64,000 bases of DNA from Janibacter sp. HTCC2649. Lineage in GTDB: Bacteria > Actinomycetota > Actinomycetes > Actinomycetales > Dermatophilaceae. Below, piece after piece: positions 43,608 to 52,088 of the stretch. The stretch spans positions 248,001 through 312,000 of the forward strand of contig NZ_CH672413.1 in NCBI RefSeq assembly GCF_000152705.1, given 5' to 3'. The notes beneath the pieces were generated by a model. That model was not told where the DNA came from. It saw nothing but the letters and a program-made list of their open reading frames with translations, and ran no database searches. The first letter of the stretch is position 1; every line of letters begins with the position of its first letter. Both the position numbers and the translations under genes were made by a program.

Positions 43608-43886
43608 TCACTCCAGGCCGAGGCTGAAGGCTGCTTCGAGGTCGTGCTTGGAGTAGGTCTGGAACGCGATGTGCGTCGCCGTGCCGGTGACTCCCTCGAC
43701 CTTGTTGAGGCGGTCGGCAATGACTTTGGCGAGCTCGTCGTGCTGGCGGACCCGCACCATGGCGATGAGGTCGGCGTCCCCGGCGACGGAGTAGACCTCG
43801 CTCACGCCGTCGAGCTCGGCGACCTCCTGGGCCACTTCGGGGATGCGGTTGACGTCGGCAGTGATGAGGACGATGGCGGTGATCAC
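43608..43886 (-). CDS. Lrp/AsnC ligand-binding (RAM) domain protein
   Basis: 92 residues, the C-terminal effector domain of Lrp/AsnC regulators alone: AIVLITADVNRIPEVAQEVAEL, VYSVAGDADLIAMVRV and GVTGTATHIAFQTYSKHDLE, without a DNA-binding domain. Such single-domain proteins oligomerise and bind amino acids. GTG fixed by a TAnnnT box 7 nt upstream. Convergent with trpD (25 bp), with a CGGCATAC octamer at 43589-43596 between the stops. Confidence 0.85.
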   Translation of the reverse strand: MITAIVLITADVNRIPEVAQEVAELDGVSEVYSVAGDADLIAMVRVRQHDELAKVIADRLNKVEGVTGTATHIAFQTYSKHDLEAAFSLGLE

Positions 43887-43893
43887 GTCTCGA

Positions 43894-43899
43894 AGCGTA
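43894..43899 (-). promoter_or_regulatory. Candidate -10 box of leaderless RAM-domain gene
   Basis: Minus strand TACGCT, 7 nt, then the GTG at 43886. Confidence 0.45.
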
Positions 43900-44045
43900 G
43901 TCGGCTCGGTCCTCGTCCCAGAAGGTGTCGTGGTCGGCCATGAACTCTGCGTGTTGTTCCGCACTCATCGCGGCGACTCCGCCGTTGTGCGCGAGACCCT
44001 CGAAAGCCCTCCCTCTCGACGGGGAGTGCTCCCCATCGCCAGCGG

Positions 44046-44074
44046 TTGCAGCACCACAGTGCCCGACCTAGCCT
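44046..44074 (+). promoter_or_regulatory. Promoter of the Tat-exported protein gene
   Basis: TTGCAG (44046-44051), 17-nt spacer and TAGCCT (44069-44074), then a leader of roughly 60 nt with GGTGGGGA before the ATG at 44138. The best -35/-10 pair I can see in the window. The rest of the 251-bp gap from 43887 shows nothing else clear. Confidence 0.55.
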
Positions 44075-44137
44075 CACTTCGGGGGGCTTCGGTCCGGGGT
44101 CTCACTCGACAGGCACGACACAAGGTGGGGAAACATC

Positions 44138-45091
44138 ATGACGCTGTTCACGACACGACGAACGTTCCTGGGTGGGGCTGTCGCAGGGGTGGCGCTCGGG
44201 GCCGCGCCCGCTGCCCAGGCCGCGTACTACAACACGTACAGCGACATCGCGAGCACGCCGACGGCCTACGAATGCACCGGCGCGCAGGCCTTCGCCGCCG
44301 GGAGCACCTATCTCTACTCGGTCAAGAACCGCACCACTGACGACGGCCGGGCGATCATCTATCGCGTCAACAGGACCACCGGCGCCAAAGAGATCATGAC
44401 CAACACCGCTGGGACCGACTCGAAGTACATCTCGGGGCTGGGGCACGCGAACGACATGTCCATCGTCGACATCAATGCGGTCCACCACTTCTTCGTCGTC
44501 ACCATGTCGACCACCGGGGCGCAGCTCGTGAAGCTGCGCTACAGCGGCAGCACCTACTATCAGGTCGGTTCGTACTCCGTGCACCTCGGTGGCGTGGCCA
44601 AGGCGGTCTCTGGGATCAGTCGGATGTCGATCTCGTCGTCAGCGATCACGTTCTTCTTCAAGAGCGGTGCCACGGTCTACAAGGGGAGCCTCCCGCTGAC
44701 GGCCAACTCCGGCACGATCAACATCACCAAGGCCTTCGACCTCAAGACCTCTGGCGCCCTGGTCAACGGCGTGGCGACGGACTTCACCGGCTTCGCCCAC
44801 CAGGGTTTCTACTACCACGAGGCTGCGGACACGGTGTACTGCCCGCTGACCAAGGAGAACGTCAGCATCGTGCTCGTCTATCGCAACATCACGTCCGCGA
44901 CCACGGGCACCGTCACCTCGGACCCGAATCTGTCGTTCCGGATCACCTCTGGGGTGTATGCGGACAAGTTCGAGATCGAGGGCGTCGGGATCAGCGGTGG
45001 CAACTTGTACTTCAACACCAACCGGGCCAAGACGGCGGCCGATGCCGGCTGGGATGGCGTGCACCTCTTCAAGGGCTACACGGCAACCTGA
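44138..45091 (+). CDS. Tat-exported protein of unknown function
   Basis: 317 residues. Twin-arginine signal TRRTFLGGAVAGVALGAAP with AQA cleavage (about residue 29). The mature part is rich in Thr, Ser, Tyr and Gly with repeating beta-like strands (FVVTMSTTGAQLVKLRY, ITFFFKSGATVYKGSLPL, FYYHEAADTVYCPLT), suggesting a beta-propeller or similar. Two cysteines (ECTG, YCPL). No enzyme motif recognised. Strong ribosome binding site and own promoter; composition is less biased to Ala/Arg/Leu than the neighbours, as often seen for secreted proteins. Convergent with the exonuclease fusion. Confidence 0.8.
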   Translation: MTLFTTRRTFLGGAVAGVALGAAPAAQAAYYNTYSDIASTPTAYECTGAQAFAAGSTYLYSVKNRTTDDGRAIIYRVNRTTGAKEIMTNTAGTDSKYISGLGHANDMSIVDINAVHHFFVVTMSTTGAQLVKLRYSGSTYYQVGSYSVHLGGVAKAVSGISRMSISSSAITFFFKSGATVYKGSLPLTANSGTINITKAFDLKTSGALVNGVATDFTGFAHQGFYYHEAADTVYCPLTKENVSIVLVYRNITSATTGTVTSDPNLSFRITSGVYADKFEIEGVGISGGNLYFNTNRAKTAADAGWDGVHLFKGYTAT

Positions 45092-45092
45092 G

Positions 45093-46811
45093 TCAGCCTG
45101 CCGAGCGGAACCCCGGGGTCGCGCGCTTCGACGCCTCGATCGGCTCGAGGGCATGACGCACGCCCGTCGCGCCGCCGACGGGACACGTCCACGCACCGTC
45201 GATGTCGACGACACGCACCCCGGGAGCATCCAGCCAGCGCAGGATCCGCTCGCTCTCCTCGGGCGTCGCCGAGGTGGCAGGTGGCAGGGGAGCGGGGACG
45301 ACCTCGGCGCTGGCTCGCAACGCCTCGACATAGGGCATGGGATCCGCGCCGCGCGGTGACAGGGTGCTCCCGGCGAGGCGGCCGTGGCGGATGCACATGA
45401 CCTCCCAGCCGCCGGTCTCGCTGCGTCGGGCGGCCACCAGCTCGGCGGTGCGGGACAGCGGGTCGAGTCGCTGGGCGCGGGAGGCTCCGCGCACGAGGCT
45501 GAGCATCCGGTCGCGCACGATCCCGGCGTCCTCGAAGCGTTCCTGCTCGGCGAGGTGGTCCATGCGCTCACGCCACGTCGACACCGCCGAGCTGGCGTCG
45601 CCAGCGAGCAGGGCGACGGCTTCGGCCACCACGGCGGCATAGTCCTCGACACTCTGTGCACCGGTGCAGGGGGCGCCGCAACGACCCATGTCGGCCAGGG
45701 CGCACGCGGAGCGCGGCTTGGTGGCAGACAACCGTTCGAGGCACTGGCGCAGGGGCAGCACCTCGTGCACGGCAGCGACCGCGTCGTCGGCCGACCCGCG
45801 CGACGCGAACGGCCCGATGTAGCGGGTGTCGTCGTCGGCGACGTCGCGCACGATCGACAGCCGGGGGAAGGGTTCGACGGTGAGCTTGACCCACCAGGAG
45901 CGTTCGGGGTGACGAGACTTCCGGTTGTAGCGGGGCTTGTGCTCCTTGATGAGCCGCAGCTCACGCACCTCGGCCTCGAGGGGGGTGGCGCACACGATGG
46001 GCGTCACGGACTCGGCGATCCGGACCATCTCGGACATGCGGCGACGCTTCTCGGACGCCGTGAAGTAGCTGCGCACCCGAGTCCGGATCGACACCGACGT
46101 GCCGACATAGAGGACGCGCCCCTGACCGTCCTTGAACAGGTAGACGCCAGGCGCCTCGGGCAGCCCGTCGGCGAGATGACGCTTGCGCCTCGTCGCGGCC
46201 GGGACCCTGGACGAGTAGGCCTTGAGCTCCTCCAGGGAGTGCACACCGAGCGACCCGACGCGTGCGATGAGTCCGTGGAGCACGTCGACGGTGGCACGGG
46301 CATCGTGGAGGGCTCGGTGATCGGGAGTGGTTGTCGCGCCGAAAAGCACTGCGAGAGAACCCAACCGGTGGTTGGGTGCCTCGTCACGGGTCACGAGCTG
46401 GCGGGCGAGGTGGACGGTGTCGACGACGGGGAAGCTGGGCCAGTCACGTTCGGCCCGGCCGCACGCCGCCTTGAGGAACGACACGTCGAACCCCGCGTTG
46501 TGGGCCACGAGCACCGACCCGGCAGCGAACTCGAGGAACGCGACGAGGGCGGGCTCGACGCGCGGTGCGTCGCGCACCATCGCGTCGGTGATGCCGGTGA
46601 GGACCGAGATGAACGCCGGGATCGGCTGGCCCGGGTTGACGAAGGTCTGGAACTCGCCGAGCACCTCGCCGGCGCGCACCTTGACGGCGCCGATCTCGGT
46701 GATGCCGCACTCGCTCGGGCTGCCACCCGTGGTCTCGAGGTCGACGACGACGAAGGTCACGTCCGACAGGGGTGTGCCCAGGTCATCGAGAGTGCCCTGG
46801 ACCATCTGCAT
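45093..46811 (-). CDS. DEDDh exonuclease / UvrC-like GIY-YIG fusion protein
   Basis: 572 residues. N-terminal DEDDh 3'-5' exonuclease of the DnaQ type: VVVDLETTGG (Asp24, Glu26), HNAGFDVSFL (Asp109), HRALHDARAT (His165, Asp170). From about 218 a GIY-YIG nuclease domain (PGVYLFKDGQGRVLYVGTS) as in UvrC/Cho, then a cysteine cluster (CALADMGRCGAPCTG) and a UVR-like helix (AEQERFEDAGIVRDRML). The UvrC C-terminal endonuclease is absent. Known as a fusion in actinobacteria (Rv2191 type); a role in DNA repair is inferred. ATG fixed by a TAnnnT box. Confidence 0.9.
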   Translation of the reverse strand: MQMVQGTLDDLGTPLSDVTFVVVDLETTGGSPSECGITEIGAVKVRAGEVLGEFQTFVNPGQPIPAFISVLTGITDAMVRDAPRVEPALVAFLEFAAGSVLVAHNAGFDVSFLKAACGRAERDWPSFPVVDTVHLARQLVTRDEAPNHRLGSLAVLFGATTTPDHRALHDARATVDVLHGLIARVGSLGVHSLEELKAYSSRVPAATRRKRHLADGLPEAPGVYLFKDGQGRVLYVGTSVSIRTRVRSYFTASEKRRRMSEMVRIAESVTPIVCATPLEAEVRELRLIKEHKPRYNRKSRHPERSWWVKLTVEPFPRLSIVRDVADDDTRYIGPFASRGSADDAVAAVHEVLPLRQCLERLSATKPRSACALADMGRCGAPCTGAQSVEDYAAVVAEAVALLAGDASSAVSTWRERMDHLAEQERFEDAGIVRDRMLSLVRGASRAQRLDPLSRTAELVAARRSETGGWEVMCIRHGRLAGSTLSPRGADPMPYVEALRASAEVVPAPLPPATSATPEESERILRWLDAPGVRVVDIDGAWTCPVGGATGVRHALEPIEASKRATPGFRSAG

Positions 46812-46818
46812 GTCAGCG

Positions 46819-46824
46819 AGGCTA
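46819..46824 (-). promoter_or_regulatory. Candidate -10 box of leaderless exonuclease fusion gene
   Basis: Minus strand TAGCCT, 7 nt, then the ATG at 46811. Confidence 0.5.
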
Positions 46825-46910
46825 GGTGTGAGGTCCGACAGCCAATGGGAGGCGCAGCGGCGCGGCGTTGTCGGGGGTGGCGGCGCGAGAGCGTTGTCAG
46901 TGGGGTCTCC

Positions 46911-46916
46911 TAGCGT
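46911..46916 (+). promoter_or_regulatory. Candidate -10 box of small cysteine protein gene
   Basis: TAGCGT, followed by a leader of about 25-30 nt with AAAGGGGTG before the ATG at 46947. Confidence 0.4.
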
Positions 46917-46946
46917 GAGCAGTGCCCACACGAAAGGGGTGACGAC

Positions 46947-47204
46947 ATGACCCACGACCTGACCCACGACAGCCTGACCATCCTCTGCGCGCGCTGCCCG
47001 GTGCGCGACATCCAGTGCGGCGACTGCATGGTGACCGCCCTCATCAACCCGGCCTCCATGGGGCTCGACAGCGACCTGCCGCTCGACCTCGACGAGCGGG
47101 CGGCGGTGACGGCGTGCGTGCGCGCTGGCCTCATCACCTCCGAGTTCGCAGCGACGGTGCGCTCCCAGCGTGTGCCGTTCGACATCGGGATCGCCACCGG
47201 CTGA
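46947..47204 (+). CDS. Small CxxC-CxxC protein
   Basis: 85 residues. Four cysteines in CARCPVRDIQCGDC form a likely zinc or iron-sulfur knuckle, followed by VTALINPAS and a helical end with LDLDERAAVTACVRAGLI. Good ribosome binding site. Divergent from the exonuclease fusion gene and 15 bp upstream of the lipoprotein gene. I do not know a function; a DNA- or protein-binding adaptor is possible. Confidence 0.8.
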   Translation: MTHDLTHDSLTILCARCPVRDIQCGDCMVTALINPASMGLDSDLPLDLDERAAVTACVRAGLITSEFAATVRSQRVPFDIGIATG

Positions 47205-47219
47205 GTCCCGCCTGACACC

Positions 47220-48242
47220 ATGGGGCACGTGCCCCTGACCGACCACCAGCCGCGTATGCCGCGACGCACCTCGCGTGCCCGCCGCGCCGCTCTCGTCGTG
47301 GTCGGTTCCCTTCTCCTCACGCTCGTCACGGCCTGTGACCGCGACGAGCCGACACCCACGACCTCGGCGTACGCGAACCAGACGCCGGCAGGTCCAGAGG
47401 TCCCTCAACCGGCCCCGAACGCGTCACCGACGATCGCCGCATCCCCGCCTACGGGCGAGCAGACCCCGACGACGATGTCCGGCGCGATCACCGTCAAGGG
47501 CCGGTTCAGCACGGTCACCGGCACCGTCGACAAGGCGACCCTCACGGCATACGCAAAAATGGCCGACACCGCCGTCGCGGAGGTGAGCAAGCGCTGGAAG
47601 CGCACCTGGCCACGCAAGGTCACGATCATCGCCCCGGCTGACGCCACGACCTTCCGGGACCAGGTGGGACGGGCCGATGACCTCAGCCAGGTCGCGGCCA
47701 TCACCGACGGTCCGATCGGTGCGTCCGGGCTGGCGACGGGGGATCGGGTCGTCCTCAACCCCGACGCCTTCGCGAAGCTCACGCCCGCCGGCCGACAGTT
47801 CGTCATCACCCACGAGAGCACCCACGTCGCCGTCCGCAGCTCCCTCTCGGGGGCCGCACCGCTGTGGCTCGTCGAGGGTTTCGCAGACCACGTCGGTTAT
47901 GCCGGATCGGGCCGCCCCAGAGCCGAACTGGCGGCTCCGCTGCTGGCCAAGGTCGCCGAGCGCACGGGTCCGACGCGGCTGCCGACCCAGGGTGACTTCG
48001 ATCCCAGCCAGGGTGAGATCGGCCCGACCTACCTCGCGGCGTGGCTCGCCGTGGACCTCATCGCCCGACGACACGGCGAGGAGGCACTGCAGCGTTTCTA
48101 TGCCGCGTCGAGGGACCCGAACTCACCGGCACTGGCCGACGCCGCCATGGACAAGGCGTTCGTCGCTGTCCTCGGCACGACCCGCGCTGCGTTCACGAAG
48201 CAGTGGTTGGCCGAGCTGAGCCAGCTCGCAGCTCCGAAGTAG
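47220..48242 (+). CDS. Lipoprotein with peptidase MA-like metallopeptidase domain
   Basis: 340 residues. Lipoprotein signal with LVTAC (Cys39), a Thr/Pro linker to about 85, then a domain with HESTH (198-202) and a third ligand candidate in LWLVEGFADHVGY (Glu219), the gluzincin pattern of peptidase MA-like proteins. Outward-facing, membrane-anchored. Start could also be GTG 47229 or ATG 47256. Downstream lies inverted repeat D. Confidence 0.85.
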   Translation: MGHVPLTDHQPRMPRRTSRARRAALVVVGSLLLTLVTACDRDEPTPTTSAYANQTPAGPEVPQPAPNASPTIAASPPTGEQTPTTMSGAITVKGRFSTVTGTVDKATLTAYAKMADTAVAEVSKRWKRTWPRKVTIIAPADATTFRDQVGRADDLSQVAAITDGPIGASGLATGDRVVLNPDAFAKLTPAGRQFVITHESTHVAVRSSLSGAAPLWLVEGFADHVGYAGSGRPRAELAAPLLAKVAERTGPTRLPTQGDFDPSQGEIGPTYLAAWLAVDLIARRHGEEALQRFYAASRDPNSPALADAAMDKAFVAVLGTTRAAFTKQWLAELSQLAAPK

Positions 48243-48263
48243 ATCACCAAGGGTGAACGCCGG

Positions 48264-48363
48264 CCGCAACTTTCGATCCACTGTCCGCAACCTTCGACCA
48301 ATAGGTCACGAAGTGCTGCGCGGCTCGGCCTCCGAGGCGCGCATTTTGTGACCTATTGGTCGA
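48264..48363. repeat. Inverted repeat D with direct repeat, overlapping the glycosyltransferase 3' end
   Basis: Perfect 16-bp arms 48294-48309 and 48348-48363 (TCGACCAATAGGTCAC and complement), 38-nt loop. The outer part of the left arm is also repeated directly upstream (CCGCAACTTTCGATCCA at 48264 versus 48285, 14 of 17 matching). The stop of the minus-strand glycosyltransferase (48306-48308) lies in the left arm, so the repeat encodes about 20 C-terminal residues. Position at a convergent junction fits a terminator. Confidence 0.65.
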
Positions 48364-49727
48364 GAGTTGGTGCCCCGGGCTTGAGCTGGCACAGCGAGCG
48401 AGATCGCGACGAGCGCTGCGCTGAGCCAGTACTGGTTGTAGAACGCCTGCTTGTTGACGAGGTTGGCCGCGAGCAGGACGAATGCGAACCACCGCAGCAG
48501 CTCGTCGATCGCGGGCTGACGTCGGTGGATGAGCCACGCGGCCACGCCCAGCGCGCCGAAGACGACGAGCCCCGTGATCCAGAACGGCAGCGTGATGCCG
48601 TGCTCGTTGAGGAACCAGAGGTACCACGTGTTCGCGAACCTGATCGGGTGGAAGCCGACGAGCAGCGTGATCGTGTCGTGGACGAAGTCCGAGGGCGAGG
48701 CGAGGAACCACGGCGCGATGAGCACACCCGTGAGGGCCCCGGTCGCCACCGCACGCCGCGCGCCGAACGGCTGCCACAGCAACAGCAAGGGAAGCAACAG
48801 GGCCAGGTGCTGCTTGCTCGCACACGCCAGAGCGAGCGGCACGATGGCCCACCATGCGTGCCCACGCCGGACGAGAACGGCCCACCACACGATTCCCGCA
48901 GCCAGCAGCGGCTCGGTCCAGGCCTGGTCGATCTGGGTGAGGGTGCCGGGTGCCACGACGAGCACCGTCACGGGGATGGCGGCACGCAGCGCCGTCGCGC
49001 ACGCCGTGGTCGGCTCGTCACCAGGACGCGGCTTCGCGAGCGCCCAGATGCCCGCAAAGAGCACGACCGACCAGAACGCGATCGCCCACCGGACATCGCC
49101 ACCGATCCACCGCCCCGGCGCGAGCAGCACCGTCGTCCACGGCAGGTAGGTGAACGCATCCTGGATCCCGGGGGAGTTCGTCCAGTTCATGTCGTAGAAG
49201 TTCTCGCCCCGAGCCAGCGCATCACTCGCCTGCTGCAGGGTCACCCACACGTCGATCCTGGGTGCCGGGTCGCCGATCGTCGCGATCGCTGCGGTCGCGA
49301 CGTGGCCCACGACCGCGAGCAGGTATGCCGCCCGCGAGCGTGCCGCTGTCGGTGCGGCCAGGAGCCCAGCGGCACCGACGCCGACGACGGTGAGGACCGT
49401 CAGGGCCGCGGTGAGCGAACCACCGCGCAGATAGCTGAAGAGGGGCACGGCCCACGTGATCGCGACCGACGCGAGCAGCACCACAGGCACGAGCCACGGT
49501 GGGGCAGAACGGATCTCGGTGCGTCGCCACAACCAGACGCCCAGCCCGATCGCGCCCACCGTGAGGGTGAGCACGATCGAGAAACGGAACCGGACGACGC
49601 TCCACTGGAGCACGCCGAGGTAGGCGAGCCAGAGAGCGGCAAGGGCGCACGCGGCATACCCGGTCGTGGCGAAACTGCGGGTGATGCGCGTCGTGCGTGA
49701 GGTGAGGTCAGCCGCCGTAGAGCGCAT
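48306..49727 (-). CDS. GT87-like polyprenyl-phosphate mannosyltransferase
   Basis: 473 residues with about ten membrane helices. A GT-C fold is suggested by the acidic site early after the first loops (DPAPRIDVW) and CASKQHLALLLPLLLLWQPF. The position next to fadD and the ArsA/SRPBCC cluster matches Rv2181 of M. tuberculosis, an alpha-1,2-mannosyltransferase of lipomannan synthesis, as I recall. The last 20 residues (RGTNSRPIGHKMRASEAEPR) are encoded by inverted repeat D and look unlike the rest. Start overlaps fadD by 20 bp. Confidence 0.75.
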   Translation of the reverse strand: MRSTAADLTSRTTRITRSFATTGYAACALAALWLAYLGVLQWSVVRFRFSIVLTLTVGAIGLGVWLWRRTEIRSAPPWLVPVVLLASVAITWAVPLFSYLRGGSLTAALTVLTVVGVGAAGLLAAPTAARSRAAYLLAVVGHVATAAIATIGDPAPRIDVWVTLQQASDALARGENFYDMNWTNSPGIQDAFTYLPWTTVLLAPGRWIGGDVRWAIAFWSVVLFAGIWALAKPRPGDEPTTACATALRAAIPVTVLVVAPGTLTQIDQAWTEPLLAAGIVWWAVLVRRGHAWWAIVPLALACASKQHLALLLPLLLLWQPFGARRAVATGALTGVLIAPWFLASPSDFVHDTITLLVGFHPIRFANTWYLWFLNEHGITLPFWITGLVVFGALGVAAWLIHRRQPAIDELLRWFAFVLLAANLVNKQAFYNQYWLSAALVAISLAVPAQARGTNSRPIGHKMRASEAEPRSTS

Positions 49728-51498
49728 CGACCTCGTCCGCGTAGTCGCGCATGACGATGTTGCGCTTGAGCTTGAGCGACGGCGTCAGGTGGCCCGACTC
49801 CTCGGTGAAGTCGGACTCGAGCACCGCGAACTTGCGGATCGACTCGGCCTTGGACACCGCAGTGTTGGCGTCATCAACGGCCTTCTGCAGCTCGGCGAGG
49901 ATCTTCTCGTCGGTGCGTGCCCGGGCCGGGGTGATGCCTTCGAGGCCGTTGTTGGCGGCCCACCCCGGAAGCATTTCCTCGTCGATGGTGAGCAGCGCTG
50001 CGATGAACGGCTTCTGGTCACCGACGACGATGCACTGGGAGATGAGTGGGTGGGCGCGCAGCCGGTCCTCGAGGACGGCGGGTGCGACGTTCTTGCCGCC
50101 CGCGGTCACGAGGATCTCCTTCTTGCGACCGGTGATCTTGAGGTAGCCGTCTTCGTCGAGCTCACCGATGTCGCCGGTGTGGAACCAGCCGTCGCGGATG
50201 GACTCGGCCGTGGCCTCGGGGTTGTTGCGGTAGTTCGCGAACACCTGGACGCCCTTGACGAGGATCTCTCCGTCGTCGGCGATGCGGATCGTAGCGCCGG
50301 GCAGCGGCGGGCCGACGGTGCCGACCTTGAGGCGCTCGGGCAGGTTGACCGTGATCGGCGCGGTCGTCTCGGTGAGGCCGTAGCCCTCGAGGATCGTGAC
50401 GCCGATGCCGCGGAAGAAGTGGCCGAGGCGCGTGCCGAGAGGGGCGCCACCGGACACGGCGTACTGGACCTTGCCGCCCATGGCGTCGCGCAGCTTGCCG
50501 TAGACGAGCTTGTCGAAGACGGCGTGCTTGGCCTTGAGCCCGAAGCCGACCGACCCGGCCTGCTGGGCCTCGGACCACGCGATGGCGGTCTCGGCGGCCT
50601 TGGCGAAGATGTTGCCCTTGCCGCCAGCAACGGCCTTGGCCTCGGCGGAGTTGTAGATCTTCTCGAAGACACGCGGCACGGCGAGGATGAACGTCGGCTT
50701 GTAGGCCGCAAAGTCGTCGAGCAGCGTCTTGATGTCGGCCGAGTGGGCCATCTTGGCGCCTGCCTGCAGGCAGAGGACCTCGATGAGGCGCGCGAAGACG
50801 TGGGCCAGGGGGAGGAAGAGCAGGGTCGAGGCGCCATCGACGGCGACGACGTTCTTGAGCTTCTCGACAGTGTTCTCGGTCAGGTCGAGGAAGTTGCCGT
50901 GGGTGAGCTCGACACCCTTGGGGCGACCGGTCGTGCCGGACGTGTAGATGATCGTCGCGACCGAGTGACGGTCGATGTTGGCCCGGGCGGTGGTCAGCGT
51001 CGCGTCGTCCGAGGAGGCACCGCTCGCGGCGAGCGTGTCGAGGTCGCCGTTGTCGATGAGCCACGTGTGGGCGAGGTCGGGCAGGTTGGCCGACACGCTC
51101 GCGAGGGCGCTGGCGTGCTTCTCGGTCTCGAGGACGACCCCGATGGCGCCGGAGTCCTTGAGGATCCACTCGACCTGGTCGGGGGAGGAGGTCTCGTAGA
51201 TGGGGACGGGGATCGCACCCGCGGCCCAGAGGGCGAAGTCGGTGAGGGTCCACTCGTAGCGGGTGCGGCTCATGATGGCGACCGCGCTGCCGGGCGTGAC
51301 GCCAGCGGCAATGAAGCCCTTGGCCAGGGCGTCGACCTGGTCGGCGAACTCCTTGGCGGTGATGTCGCGCCAGACGGCACCGTCGCGCACGCCGAAGAGG
51401 TGACGGTCAGGGGTGTTGCTGCGATGCCGCAGGGGGAGGTCAGCGAGACTGCCCTCGGTGGTCGCGGGGGCGAGGGCTGGAGTGGTCTTCTCGTGCAA
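49708..51498 (-). CDS. fadD: Long-chain fatty acid-CoA ligase
   Basis: 596 residues. AMP-binding motifs TIIYTSGTTGRPKGVELTH, GYGLTETTAP and the late DGWFHTGDIGELDEDGYLKITGRKKE are intact. Activates fatty acids to acyl-CoA; corresponds in position to FadD15 in mycobacteria (recalled). It starts at TTG 51498, supported by AAGGAGAG 6 nt upstream. A minus-strand TAGGAT at 51585-51590 is a likely -10 box, with a leader of about 80 nt. Divergent from the SRPBCC gene. Confidence 0.95.
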   Translation of the reverse strand: MHEKTTPALAPATTEGSLADLPLRHRSNTPDRHLFGVRDGAVWRDITAKEFADQVDALAKGFIAAGVTPGSAVAIMSRTRYEWTLTDFALWAAGAIPVPIYETSSPDQVEWILKDSGAIGVVLETEKHASALASVSANLPDLAHTWLIDNGDLDTLAASGASSDDATLTTARANIDRHSVATIIYTSGTTGRPKGVELTHGNFLDLTENTVEKLKNVVAVDGASTLLFLPLAHVFARLIEVLCLQAGAKMAHSADIKTLLDDFAAYKPTFILAVPRVFEKIYNSAEAKAVAGGKGNIFAKAAETAIAWSEAQQAGSVGFGLKAKHAVFDKLVYGKLRDAMGGKVQYAVSGGAPLGTRLGHFFRGIGVTILEGYGLTETTAPITVNLPERLKVGTVGPPLPGATIRIADDGEILVKGVQVFANYRNNPEATAESIRDGWFHTGDIGELDEDGYLKITGRKKEILVTAGGKNVAPAVLEDRLRAHPLISQCIVVGDQKPFIAALLTIDEEMLPGWAANNGLEGITPARARTDEKILAELQKAVDDANTAVSKAESIRKFAVLESDFTEESGHLTPSLKLKRNIVMRDYADEVDALYGG

Positions 51499-51584
51499 CG
51501 TGCTCTCCTTCGACCGGGCGCGACGTCATCGTCGCCCCAGTTCACCGGCGGCTGGACGGCGGACGCGACATCCACCGTGCTCTG

Positions 51585-51590
51585 ATCCTA
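51585..51590 (-). promoter_or_regulatory. Candidate -10 box of fadD
   Basis: Minus strand TAGGAT in the 123-bp divergent region, 20 bp from the -10 box of the SRPBCC gene on the other strand. Confidence 0.4.
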
Positions 51591-51609
51591 GAGGCAGCAC
51601 CGCGCCCGG

Positions 51610-51615
51610 TAGCCT
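51610..51615 (+). promoter_or_regulatory. Candidate -10 box of leaderless SRPBCC gene
   Basis: TAGCCT, 6 nt, then the ATG at 51622. Confidence 0.5.
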
Positions 51616-51621
51616 GCGCCC

Positions 51622-52074
51622 ATGACAGATAGCACGTCTTCCTCCGTCCACATCGCCGCAGACCCGGGCGCCGTGCTCGACGTGATCGCAGACTTCGAGG
51701 CCTACCCCGAGTGGGCCGAGCAAGTGAAAACCGTGACGATCCTCAGTGAGGACGGCGATGGATGGGCCGATCAGGTCGAATACGTCCTCGACGCAGGGGC
51801 CATCAAGGACACCTACGTCCTTGAGTACAACTGGGACGGGATCGCCGAAGACGGCTCCGGTTCCGTCTCCTGGAAGCTCGTGCGGGCCGGCATCCTCAAG
51901 GCCCTCGACGGCACCTACACCCTCACCACCGACGGCGACGGCACTCAGGTGGACTACGCCCTCGCAGCGGACGTGAAGATCCCGATGATCGGCATGCTCA
52001 AGCGCAAGGCCGAGAAGGTCATCGTCGACACGGCGCTCAAGGAGCTCAAGAAGCGCGTCGAGTCCCTCAACTGA
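51622..52074 (+). CDS. SRPBCC (polyketide cyclase-like) lipid-binding protein
   Basis: 150 residues. START-like fold: VHIAADPGAVLDVIADFEAYPEW at the beginning and a long C-terminal helix AEKVIVDTALKELKKRVES. These proteins bind hydrophobic ligands in a deep cavity. The gene starts the operon SRPBCC-ArsA-zinc protein-glucokinase-EEP and stands opposite fadD, so a lipid-related role is plausible. As I recall the pairing with an ArsA-like ATPase is conserved in mycobacteria (Rv2185c-Rv2184c). Confidence 0.88.
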   Translation: MTDSTSSSVHIAADPGAVLDVIADFEAYPEWAEQVKTVTILSEDGDGWADQVEYVLDAGAIKDTYVLEYNWDGIAEDGSGSVSWKLVRAGILKALDGTYTLTTDGDGTQVDYALAADVKIPMIGMLKRKAEKVIVDTALKELKKRVESLN

Positions 52075-52088
52075 GCGGCGACGACCTC

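Noticed and set aside
43843-44340. 165-residue plus-strand frame across the gap before the Tat protein gene
   Set aside because: Runs antisense to the RAM-domain gene and out of frame through the Tat protein gene and its promoter; no motif.
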